23,917 nt of DNA, taken from the NCBI GenBank assembly GCA_934646185.1, contig CAKUEH010000035.1, positions 1 to 23,917 of the forward strand, in the 5' to 3' direction. A program made the position numbers and the translations under genes. Every line of letters begins with the position of its first letter. Position 1 is the stretch's first letter. Shown piece after piece: positions 7,494 through 14,170 of the stretch. Under the pieces are notes generated by a model. That model was not told the origin of the DNA and did no database searches. It saw only the letters and a program-made list of their open reading frames with translations. This stretch comes from an uncultured Oscillospiraceae bacterium. Its GTDB lineage: Bacteria > Bacillota > Clostridia > Oscillospirales > Oscillospiraceae.

Positions 7494-8564
7494 TTAAAGT
7501 ACCATCCGGCGGATCTCATCCGCAGTCTTACCGGCAATGCCAAGACGCTCGGCAGTTCTGCCCTCCGCCATGAAGTCGCGCCCGCAGGCAGCGGAGGCCA
7601 GTGCGATGGCGGCGTCCGTCATCGGTGTCGCAATGCCGAGTACCCGGCCAAATGCCGCGATCGGAACCGTGCCGCTGAGCGTATCTTCCGTGACGAAGCG
7701 GTGCTGCACCTGAGGAGGGGATTTTACGCCCTTGTAAGCGGCGTTGTGCTGCAAAACGTTATAAAGCCCATCCTGATCGATTTTAAACGAGCGCTTGATG
7801 GAATCGGTCAGCGACAGGATCTCAAGGCCGAGCGCGGCGGCGATCGCCTTCTTCTCTGCGTCCATCTGCTCCACCATACGGGCAATGCTCGGCGTAATGC
7901 CCTCCATATAATAATCCCACGGAATATGGTTGTCGAGCTTATTGATGTTCATGACAGTCGGCATCGGATGAAGCAATGCGCCCAGATTTTCCAGACTGGT
8001 TTCCAGTACGCTGCCGCCGGCGTAGAACACCGGGAATGCGCTCCCGATCACATCCAGCACATGTGCCGTATCCGAAGCAGGCAGCGCGGCCAGCTTCATA
8101 GCCTTCTTAATGCCGGAATGGAAGATGACACCCGGCGCAGTCGGCCTGCAGGAATAGATGAGGTCGGTGGATTCCGCAACATAAACGTGCTTGTGCATGC
8201 CGCACTTTGAAAAGATATTGCGAACCTCCATTGCGCCGCCGGTATGTCCCGGGTTCAGCACGATCAGCTGCTCATCGTGCAGCTCGGGCGCCATCTGCTC
8301 TGCAAGCGTATGATGTGCATCCGTTGTCGTGCAGACCATGATCACGTCGGCATCCGCGATCACCTGATGGATATCATCCGTGATGAGATCCGGCTTTTCT
8401 GCCAGATCATATTTTCCGGTCAGCGTAATGGCCGGCAGTGCATTTAGCTGCTCGATAAGCGCACTGTTCTTATCGTAGAGCTTGACCGGATATCCCTGGC
8501 TTTTCAGGATAACCGCCATGGACGCGCCGCCTGCGCCCGCCCCGAGCACCGAGTATTTCAACAT
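7494..8564 (-). CDS. NAD(P)-dependent opine/octopine dehydrogenase-family enzyme
   Basis: A 356-residue oxidoreductase. The N-terminal Rossmann fold begins with VLGAGAGGASMA (GxGxxG at 8-13) and includes VIMVCTTTDAH and VLNPGHTGG. The C-terminal domain (about 185-345) has the octopine-dehydrogenase hallmark ENLGALLHPMPTVMN, with H199 as the likely catalytic His. The helical segment MEGITPSIARMVEQMDAEKKAIAAALG follows. Family members reductively join an amino acid to a 2-keto acid, or act on related keto acids such as ketopantoate-like substrates. ATG 8564 is preceded by AGGAGG and AGGAGA. It is the first gene of the four-gene operon, driven by the promoter at 8664-8692. Its position beside a keto-acid-forming dehydratase and opposite panB suggests a 2-keto acid substrate (inference). 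Confidence 0.85.
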   Translation of the reverse strand: MLKYSVLGAGAGGASMAVILKSQGYPVKLYDKNSALIEQLNALPAITLTGKYDLAEKPDLITDDIHQVIADADVIMVCTTTDAHHTLAEQMAPELHDEQLIVLNPGHTGGAMEVRNIFSKCGMHKHVYVAESTDLIYSCRPTAPGVIFHSGIKKAMKLAALPASDTAHVLDVIGSAFPVFYAGGSVLETSLENLGALLHPMPTVMNINKLDNHIPWDYYMEGITPSIARMVEQMDAEKKAIAAALGLEILSLTDSIKRSFKIDQDGLYNVLQHNAAYKGVKSPPQVQHRFVTEDTLSGTVPIAAFGRVLGIATPMTDAAIALASAACGRDFMAEGRTAERLGIAGKTADEIRRMVL

Positions 8565-8630
8565 TCTCCTGGTTCCTCCTTCGATTATGATAACAGTGTG
8601 AATATTTAGAAGTCTATCTGATTAACTATG

Positions 8631-8643
8631 CTAAATCATTTAG
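8631..8643. promoter_or_regulatory. 13-bp perfect palindrome in the operon leader
   Basis: CTAAAT-C-ATTTAG lies downstream of the predicted start of the opine dehydrogenase operon. A second looser copy (TTTAG-GCCT-CTAAA, 8640-8653) adjoins it. Similar TAG/CTA elements occur at the marR promoter, so this is a likely MarR operator (inference). Confidence 0.5.
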
Positions 8644-8663
8644 GCCTCTAAACTACTAAAACA

Positions 8664-8692
8664 ATACTAGCATACATTTCTGTGTTTGGCAA
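8664..8692 (-). promoter_or_regulatory. Promoter of the opine dehydrogenase-TAXI-TRAP-dehydratase operon
   Basis: On the minus strand TTGCCA (8692-8687), a 17-base spacer and TAGTAT (8669-8664) match a sigma-A promoter. The leader to ATG 8564 is about 95 bases. The 374-base gap 8565-8938 contains this promoter, the divergent marR promoter and their palindromes. I see nothing else in 8693-8867. Confidence 0.6.
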
Positions 8693-8867
8693 GCCCACCG
8701 CACTACGGCATTTTTTACAAAATTCGGCTTGCATTTTTGTCGCCTTTTTTTGCGCCGCATGCTCCTGTTTGGCTGCGCGGACATTGCACGGGGCGGCTGT
8801 GTTCCGGCAGATCATGGGATGATACCGGCGTACGCCAACGGATATGACCTGCTTTGCGCAGTTTCAA

Positions 8868-8896
8868 TTGACAAAGAATAGTATTTGTGATACCAT
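8868..8896 (+). promoter_or_regulatory. Promoter of the MarR-type gene
   Basis: Consensus TTGACA (8868-8873), a 17-base spacer and TACCAT (8891-8896). The expected start is near 8903, at the edge of the TAGATATCTA palindrome. Confidence 0.6.
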
Positions 8897-8897
8897 C

Positions 8898-8915
8898 TAA
8901 ATATAGATATCTAAA
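8898..8915. promoter_or_regulatory. Palindromic operator candidate at the marR start site
   Basis: TAGATATCTA (8904-8913) is a perfect 10-bp palindrome at the predicted transcription start. It is preceded by CTAAATATAG, giving overlapping TCTA/TAGA half-sites. The A/T-rich palindrome is typical of MarR autoregulation. Confidence 0.5.
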
Positions 8916-8938
8916 CAATTATAGAATGAGATGTTGGA

Positions 8939-9448
8939 ATGAATAAAAACGAAGAAAACCTCATGCAGTCGGAAAAGATCCGGCAGGAAACGGTCAGATC
9001 ATTGGGTGATTTAGGCCATACGGTTGGCTGTGTCATTCGGTTTACGCTGATGTTCAACGGCTTTATGATGCGCAAGCGCAGCTATGGCGGCGGCGAAAAA
9101 CTGACGCTTGTCGAACTGATGCTTCTGCTGACGATTTCAGAAAGCGAAGGAATTTTTGCCACGGAAATCGCAAAAAAGTGGAGAAAGACAAAAGGCGCCA
9201 TTTCTCAGATCCTGAAGAAGCTGGAAACGAAGGGCCTGATCGATAAGCAGCGCGATTCACACGACGCAAAGATGTACGGGCTGTTTTTAACAGAACGCGG
9301 ACGCCAGATCATCGAGGAGTTCGATCAGCAGGATACCGTGGAAAGCCCGGTTATTCTTGAGAAAATGCGCGAGGAGTTTACAGAGGAGCAGATCAACAAT
9401 TTCTATTGCGTCATGCGCAAATATACCGAGATCCTGACGGAGGTCTGA
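8939..9448 (+). CDS. MarR-family transcriptional regulator
   Basis: A 169-residue winged-helix protein. The DNA-binding core (about 55-125) reads LTLVELMLLLTISESEGIFATEIAKKW, then KTKGAISQILKKLETKGLIDKQRD and the wing DAKMYGLFLTERG. Flanking helices would form the dimer. MarR proteins repress by binding palindromes and release on binding a phenolic or other small ligand. The gene diverges from the opine dehydrogenase operon, and related palindromes sit at both promoters, so it probably regulates itself and that operon. The ribosome binding site before ATG 8939 is weak (GGA only). An in-frame ATG eight codons later is an alternative start. A strong terminator follows 68 bp after the stop. Confidence 0.9.
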   Translation: MNKNEENLMQSEKIRQETVRSLGDLGHTVGCVIRFTLMFNGFMMRKRSYGGGEKLTLVELMLLLTISESEGIFATEIAKKWRKTKGAISQILKKLETKGLIDKQRDSHDAKMYGLFLTERGRQIIEEFDQQDTVESPVILEKMREEFTEEQINNFYCVMRKYTEILTEV

Positions 9449-9516
9449 GGTGCAGGCCGGAAAGCGCTGTCCGGTCGGACGATACCGCAAACGCAGCTTC
9501 TTAAATAAGTACATAT

Positions 9517-9554
9517 AAAAATCCCGTGGGATCAGCTGATCCCACGGGATTTTT
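9517..9554. terminator. 38-bp perfect palindrome, bidirectional terminator
   Basis: The whole stretch is its own reverse complement. It has A5 at the left, T5 at the right and a GC-rich stem (ATCCCGTGGGATCAG and its complement). It ends marR transcription and would also stop minus-strand reading. Confidence 0.8.
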
Positions 9555-9699
9555 GCTGTGCCCGGAACGATCCGAACGCGCGGCAGGCAGAGCCGGCGGC
9601 TGCATGGATTGTAAAAACAAATCAGAAAAAACAAAACAGCCGCAACACGTTCCTGCTTGAAAATGTCCGCCATCCGCCGCAGCGTCAAGTCTGCATCGT

Positions 9700-9903
9700 T
9701 CAGTCAGGGCTCATGTTGCCGCTCCCTTTTCTGTCATCGCTTTGAACGATGTGTGCCGAAAAGAGCTTCGAGAGCACCAGCACGCACGCGCCCATGCCGA
9801 TGATCCAGCCCGCGCCGAGCCTCAGGAGATAGACGATCGCCGATCTCCGCGCGGCGTTGTCCGTTCCGAACGTGCCGGGCCCTAATTTCACGGTGTTTCC
9901 CGC
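9700..9903 (-). pseudogene. Unidentified ORF fragment with one membrane segment
   Basis: An open minus-strand frame of 68 codons beginning GNTVKLGPGTFGTDNAARRS and ending in a TGA codon at 9700. It contains a hydrophobic stretch (IVYLLRLGAGWIIGMGACVLVL) that looks like a transmembrane helix. Its upstream end is cut by the MITE at 9904. No family is recognised. It could be the 3' end of a disrupted membrane-protein gene or a chance ORF. Bases 9555-9699 contain nothing I can assign. Confidence 0.25.
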
Positions 9904-10068
9904 TAGGGTGTATCTGAAAACTGAAAATGTGACCGGCAGCGAGGAATTTTCACGCTGTGCAAGACATTTTTTCGCAGGAATACTGACGTATTTCAAGGAA
10001 AAATGACGCGGCGCGGCGTGAAAAGGACCGCTGTCCGGGTGCGTTGGGAGTTTTCAGATACACCCTAG
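9904..10068. mobile_element. MITE-like element, 165 bp, with 20-bp terminal inverted repeats
   Basis: The left end reads CTAGGGTGTATCTGAAAACT from 9903, and the right end (10049-10068) is its exact reverse complement. The outermost CTAG is palindromic, so it could be a target duplication of CTAG or TA. The interior (about 125 bp) has no coding potential. Size, perfect ends and lack of a transposase define a MITE, mobilised in trans. The IS family is not certain, though YTAR-type targets are known for IS5-like elements. It separates the fragment at 9700-9903 from the istB remnant, so it landed in already decaying DNA. The left CTAG starts at 9903 or 9904 depending on how the duplication is counted. 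Confidence 0.75.
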
Positions 10069-10251
10069 TTTCTTGCCCCGGAAGCTCTCGCCCTTAATGT
10101 TGAATACCGTGGCATCATCAAAGATCCGGTCCAGGGCACAGAGCAGGGTGTCGTCCTCATTGAAATTGCTGCGCCAGTGGGACGGGTGCTTGTTGCTGGT
10201 GAACACAATATAAAGGATTTGAAAGAAAAAGTAATGGCTTTTTCTATTTGA
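10069..10251 (-). pseudogene. istB: 3' remnant of an IS21-family istB (transposition helper ATPase)
   Basis: Translated on the minus strand, this stretch gives SNRKSHYFFFQILYIVFTSNKHP, then SHWRSNFNEDDTLLCALDRI and FDDATVFNIKGESFRGKK. The order TSNKHPS-W, DDTLLCALDRIFD and KGESFRG is characteristic of the C-terminal end of IstB, the AAA+ helper of IS21 transposases. The Walker A and B motifs and the N-terminal two thirds are absent. A TAG codon lies just upstream (10252-10254), and the 3' end runs into the MITE. It is therefore a dead fragment. No istA is present. Confidence 0.75.
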
Positions 10252-10259
10252 CTACGATT

Positions 10260-10300
10260 GGCGCTTTTCGCCCGGCTCAATATGGCGATTCTCGCCCGGC
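10260..10300. repeat. Two 17-bp direct repeats, possible IS21 end repeats
   Basis: GGCGCTTTTCGCCCGGC (10260-10276) and GGCGATTCTCGCCCGGC (10284-10300) differ at two bases and lie 24 bp apart. Each is also a tiny GGCG/CGCC hairpin. IS21 elements carry repeated sequences at their ends that bind IstA. The position next to the istB remnant suggests these are such repeats, joined by internal deletion (inference). They could alternatively act as weak terminators of the acyltransferase gene. Confidence 0.45.
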
Positions 10301-10349
10301 GCTAAGAAGAATTACAAGTTCCATTCTCTCTTTTATATCTGGCGGTATC

Positions 10350-11165
10350 TTATCGGGCAATCAGGCCGGTCGCCTCATAAAATTGCTGTCCGGCGAGAAT
10401 CCGTTCTTTAAGCAGCGCTTGAAAGCGGTTCTGCGGCACAAACGCGGCGATCTCATCTGGCTGAATGTCCCAGCGAAACGCATATCGTGCAGCCGCGTTG
10501 GATGCGGTGCGTCCGATTATTTGAAAACGCTGTTGAAAAAATGAAATATTGGAGTATACTCCAACCAGAGGCAGCAGCGTTTCATCCAGCAGCCAGGAGT
10601 GACAGCTGAAAAACCGGAACGCATACGACGGGAAGTATTTTGGAAAAAATGTTCGCGCCTGTGCAAACGATGCGTCGCACGCTGCCGGGTCAAGCGCACC
10701 ACCGCGGCAGATATGTACGGACACCAGCGGCTCACCCGGCTCAATGCCAAGATCAGGAGCAGAAAAGTCCGCCGGCTCCATGCAGAATTGAAGTCGTCCA
10801 AGCTGGAACAGCCGCAGCGTCAGATGATTCGTCAGCCATGCGCTTTCGGCAAGGCCGATCTTGCCGCTATAGCTCCAATATTCGGAGGCCCAGCGGCCGA
10901 TATCGTCGATCGTATGATAAAATACCTCGTCCGGAAGCTGGTGCCTTTGATAATCGTTCAGCAGCTTCTGACTCCAAAGGAGCGCTGCGAGCAGATCCGT
11001 CTTGGGATCGCCGCTCCAACGGAGCGTGTCTGCCCTGTAAATTGCGGCGGCCTGAGAAAGTGCCGGAAGCAGCGCTTCCTCAAAGTCCTTTTGATAGAGC
11101 GCGTCCAGACCCTGACGGGTATATTCCTGCCGCGCAAAGGAAATCGCCTGTTCGATGTTGTTCAT
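10350..11165 (-). CDS. GNAT-like acyltransferase domain protein (DUF5596 type)
   Basis: A 271-residue protein resembling the Bacillota 'acyltransferase domain-containing' family, with an N-terminal NAT_N-like and a C-terminal GNAT_C-like half. Typical segments are DIGRWASEYWSYSGKIGLAE, NHLTLRLFQLGRLQF, VSVHICRGGALDPAACDASF and the very conserved RFFSCHSWLLDETLLPLV. There is no signal peptide, so it is cytoplasmic. The acyl donor and acceptor are not established for the family, to my knowledge. Its ATG overlaps the stop of the GH2 gene (ATGA, 11162-11165), indicating translational coupling. It may therefore act on the sugar or oligosaccharide released by that glycosidase. It is the last gene of the two-gene minus-strand operon, and its stop lies close to the IS21 debris. 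Confidence 0.75.
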   Translation of the reverse strand: MNNIEQAISFARQEYTRQGLDALYQKDFEEALLPALSQAAAIYRADTLRWSGDPKTDLLAALLWSQKLLNDYQRHQLPDEVFYHTIDDIGRWASEYWSYSGKIGLAESAWLTNHLTLRLFQLGRLQFCMEPADFSAPDLGIEPGEPLVSVHICRGGALDPAACDASFAQARTFFPKYFPSYAFRFFSCHSWLLDETLLPLVGVYSNISFFQQRFQIIGRTASNAAARYAFRWDIQPDEIAAFVPQNRFQALLKERILAGQQFYEATGLIAR

Positions 11166-13990
11166 TTTGTACCCAACCTGTAGAGATTTCTCAGGAAGCG
11201 CTTTGCGACCGGGTTTTCCTGCCGCAGATCGAGCTGGCAGATCACATAGTGCTTGCCCTCGTATAGCTTTTCTGCCGCAGCCAGCACCGGCCCCCAATTT
11301 CCCTGTTCGTCCATATTGTTGGACAAAAGAATGGGTGTGAAGCCTTCGGCGGTAAACGTCGTGTCCAGCAGCGGCGTGATGCAGTCCTCCTTGGCGTCAT
11401 ACCAGTAGGAGAAGTCCTGCTCCTTAAATTCCGCGACAGCCGGGTAGCCGGTCTTGCGGGAGACGAAGTGCAGCGGGAGCATGCCGCAGGACTTGACGGT
11501 CACGGTCTCACCCGCGACGGTATGCAAACCCGGTTCCAGCTTCAGAATGACAACATTGTCGTTCGGTACGACAGTCACGTCCTGAAATACGGTCAGCTTC
11601 TGCTCTGCGTAATTGACAACGTCCCCGTTCCCGTCCAGCAGGACGGCGCGGAGCGTCAGCGTTTCGCGGTCTTGCGCGGTCTCTGCCGGGAATTCGGCGC
11701 TGGCGATATAGGCTGCGCGGCAGGCGTCCGCGTGCGCGGGGGCGCGCCCGGTCTGAATCAGCTTGTTTTGTTCGTTGTAAAGCTCAAAGGCAAGCGTATA
11801 CGCGCCGGATTTCGCGGTATCATTGCACAGGAACGCTTCGATCTGAATCGTTTCGCCCGCCGTATAGGCAAAGCGGTCGGTGCGTAGCGACACCAGCAGG
11901 GGCGCGAGTGCATCTCGGTAGGCAAAATACGCCTGCTTCGGGATGCGCTTGCAGTCCATGATGGACTTCATCCAGCCGCTGGGCCATGCGTCGATGAACA
12001 GATGAATGGCGTTCGAGACCATGCGGTCGTCGCGGCGGAATGCCTCGGTCATCATGCGCGTGGCAAAGGCCTGATACCGCTGGCTGCGGCTGATCCAGCC
12101 CTGCATATCCTCCTGCGCGTCATAGAAAAAGCCGCTGAAGCTCTTTGTCTGGCTGCGGACGATATGGCCGGGGTCAAACGGTTCGCGCAGCCATTCACGC
12201 GGGTAGCATTCCTCCATGACCTCCGCCGAATCCAGCCCCTCCGCGCCGTATTCGCCGCAGCCATAGTACCAGCCGGGCTTGACCGGCAGCCAATAGCCCC
12301 GGTGCAGACGGCCAATGTCAATGCCGTGGCCGTTATACCACATGGGATAGCAGTGGTTGTCCGGCATCCCGTCCGTGGGCGGGTCATAATCGCCGTCCAC
12401 ATGCTTGATGACCTGATCGGGGTTCGAGAGCTTCACAACAAGATCACAGCAGGTAAAGAAGCTTTCCAACTCCGGGCGAATCAGATGGCGGTGCGGCTCG
12501 TTATTGGCGTTCGGGAACGGCTCGTTGATATAGCTGACGACGGCATTGCACGGATGCTTACGCACCATGCGCGCCAGTTCCTCCGCTTGCCGGATGCCCT
12601 CCGGGACGCGGAAGCGGCGCATGACGCCGAACAGCGGAAGATCTGTCTGCGTCATAAGGCCGAGCTTGTCGCAGTATTCGTAGACCTCATCCTGCACCGG
12701 CCGCTGCGTCAGACGCAGAAAATTCATGTTGCAGAGTTTGGCCAGCAGAATATCGTCGATCAACTGCGGAAGATCGCCGCGCAGCACGTCCTGCTGCTCA
12801 AAGCCCATCGTATTGGCCCCGCGCAGACGGATGGAGCGGCCATTGAGATAGAACATCCCCTTGCGCTGCGGACTTTCTGTGTCCTGCGTAAAGCTGCGCA
12901 TACCGAACTGCTGTGCAACGCGGTCGATACACGTCCCGTTTACAAGAACGGCAGTCTGAAGCTGGTACAGATACGGCGCTTCCAGATCCCACAGCTTTGC
13001 GTTCGGCAGGTCAAATTTGATCTTGTACAGATTTTTTCCGTGCTTGAGCGGCATGGGAATACCCTTTCCAAGCTCGGACTTGACAGCGGCCTCGGTCAGA
13101 CTGTCGCCCATGCCGACGAAGCGCTTCGTCTCCGGGATATGCCGACGGTCTTCAAAGACTGTTTCATGGAAATTCTGCCCGTAGAGCGAAAGGGAAATTT
13201 CAACCGGGATGGTATCATAGCTGTCGTTCTGAATTTCCAGCCACGCCTCCGCCTGATCGTCCAGCGGGCGAATATAGAGGTCGCTGATATGGATAGAATT
13301 GCGGATCTCGACATAGACGCGATTGTAAATGCCCATTCCTGCGGGGCAGTGGTGCCAGCCGTCTAGCGGGCCGTCCCAGCCGAGGCCGGTAGCGGCATAG
13401 AGCTTGTCGCCCTCCGTTTCTTCTTCGCCGCCGGGATCGTTTCCCATATAAATGTGGTCATTATACAATTCAACTTTTACCCGATTTGTGCCGTCTTTGA
13501 CGATGCCTGTAATCTCAAACTCGAATGGAGAGAAGAAGCCTTCGTGTTCTCCGCCAAATGTGTCATTGACGGTAACGACTGCACGGTAATCCGCGCCGTC
13601 AAAATGGATATAGACCGACTGGCCCGCCAAAAGCGCAGGCAGCTCAAACGTGGTTTCATATGTCTTTTTGCACACGCCGATAGGCCCGCCGTATTCCGGG
13701 ATCGTGACCGGTTGACCATCGCGCAGAAACGACGTGAGATCCATGCGCCGGCGCAGGCTTTCAAACGCAGGCGCGTGGTTTTCCAGAAACGGACGGTATG
13801 CCTCCCGCATGGCCGCAAGCGCGTCTTTCAGTTCTTCCGCAGTGGACAGATGAGGCTTGACCGCGATGGGGTGTACATCTGCCTGTTCCAGACGGCAGAT
13901 AACGGTTTCATGCGGAATTGGCGTGACCGGCTCCAGAAGCGCAGCGTTCCCGCCGATGCCGTTTGCCGCGATTTGTGCGAATTGATCCAT
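11162..13990 (-). CDS. Glycoside hydrolase family 2 protein
   Basis: A 942-residue retaining glycosidase with the GH2 layout: an N-terminal sugar-binding jelly-roll (about 90-235), an immunoglobulin-like domain (235-375), a TIM barrel (about 375-700) and extra C-terminal beta domains (720-940). In the barrel, FYLNGRSIRLRGANTMG opens the domain. E490 in SYINEP is the probable acid/base and E580 in CGEYGAEG the probable nucleophile. There is no signal peptide, so it should act in the cytoplasm on imported oligosaccharides. Exact specificity (beta-galactosidase, beta-glucuronidase, beta-mannosidase or other) is not readable. ATG 13990 has AAAAGGAGAA at ideal spacing; the open frame runs further upstream only through the divergent promoter region. 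It overlaps the acyltransferase gene by 4 bp. A promoter with upstream direct repeats lies at 14020-14084. Confidence 0.9.
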   Translation of the reverse strand: MDQFAQIAANGIGGNAALLEPVTPIPHETVICRLEQADVHPIAVKPHLSTAEELKDALAAMREAYRPFLENHAPAFESLRRRMDLTSFLRDGQPVTIPEYGGPIGVCKKTYETTFELPALLAGQSVYIHFDGADYRAVVTVNDTFGGEHEGFFSPFEFEITGIVKDGTNRVKVELYNDHIYMGNDPGGEEETEGDKLYAATGLGWDGPLDGWHHCPAGMGIYNRVYVEIRNSIHISDLYIRPLDDQAEAWLEIQNDSYDTIPVEISLSLYGQNFHETVFEDRRHIPETKRFVGMGDSLTEAAVKSELGKGIPMPLKHGKNLYKIKFDLPNAKLWDLEAPYLYQLQTAVLVNGTCIDRVAQQFGMRSFTQDTESPQRKGMFYLNGRSIRLRGANTMGFEQQDVLRGDLPQLIDDILLAKLCNMNFLRLTQRPVQDEVYEYCDKLGLMTQTDLPLFGVMRRFRVPEGIRQAEELARMVRKHPCNAVVSYINEPFPNANNEPHRHLIRPELESFFTCCDLVVKLSNPDQVIKHVDGDYDPPTDGMPDNHCYPMWYNGHGIDIGRLHRGYWLPVKPGWYYGCGEYGAEGLDSAEVMEECYPREWLREPFDPGHIVRSQTKSFSGFFYDAQEDMQGWISRSQRYQAFATRMMTEAFRRDDRMVSNAIHLFIDAWPSGWMKSIMDCKRIPKQAYFAYRDALAPLLVSLRTDRFAYTAGETIQIEAFLCNDTAKSGAYTLAFELYNEQNKLIQTGRAPAHADACRAAYIASAEFPAETAQDRETLTLRAVLLDGNGDVVNYAEQKLTVFQDVTVVPNDNVVILKLEPGLHTVAGETVTVKSCGMLPLHFVSRKTGYPAVAEFKEQDFSYWYDAKEDCITPLLDTTFTAEGFTPILLSNNMDEQGNWGPVLAAAEKLYEGKHYVICQLDLRQENPVAKRFLRNLYRLGTK

Positions 13991-14019
13991 ATCTGTTCTC
14001 CTTTTCGCTGCTTTTTCGT

Positions 14020-14048
14020 ATCGTAACACAGCGCATATAGGGAGACAA
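14020..14048 (-). promoter_or_regulatory. Promoter of the GH2-acyltransferase operon
   Basis: On the minus strand TTGTCT (14048-14043), a 17-base spacer and TACGAT (14025-14020) form a moderate sigma-A promoter. Two phased direct repeats adjoin the -35, as expected for an activator-dependent promoter. Confidence 0.55.
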
Positions 14049-14051
14049 TCT

Positions 14052-14084
14052 GCGAAAATGACACTTTGACCCGCGAAAATGTCA
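14052..14084. promoter_or_regulatory. Two 12-bp direct repeats with 21-bp phase (AraC-type operator)
   Basis: GCGAAAATGACA (14052-14063) and GCGAAAATGTCA (14073-14084) match at 11 of 12 bases and are offset by 21 bp, two helical turns. They lie 3 bp upstream of the GH2 promoter -35, between that gene and the divergent AraC-type regulator gene. Spacing and place fit activator sites for that regulator. Confidence 0.65.
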
Positions 14085-14103
14085 TATTCGCCACCTATGA
14101 TTT

Positions 14104-14133
14104 TTGACCCGCATTCTTTTAGAATGCGATACA
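14104..14133 (+). promoter_or_regulatory. Probable promoter of the AraC-type gene with an inverted repeat in the spacer
   Basis: TTGACC (14104-14109) is a good -35. A weak -10, GATACA, lies at 14128-14133 with an 18-base spacer. The spacer is filled by CGCATTCT-TTT-AGAATGCG (14110-14128), an 8-bp perfect inverted repeat. Confidence 0.45.
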
Positions 14134-14170
14134 GAGGATACTGGACCGATGGACGGATGTGAGGCAGCTT

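Noticed and set aside
9287..9688. Minus-strand 133-codon ORF opposite the MarR gene
   Set aside because: It reads through the 38-bp palindromic terminator and the antisense of the MarR coding region, and no family is recognisable.
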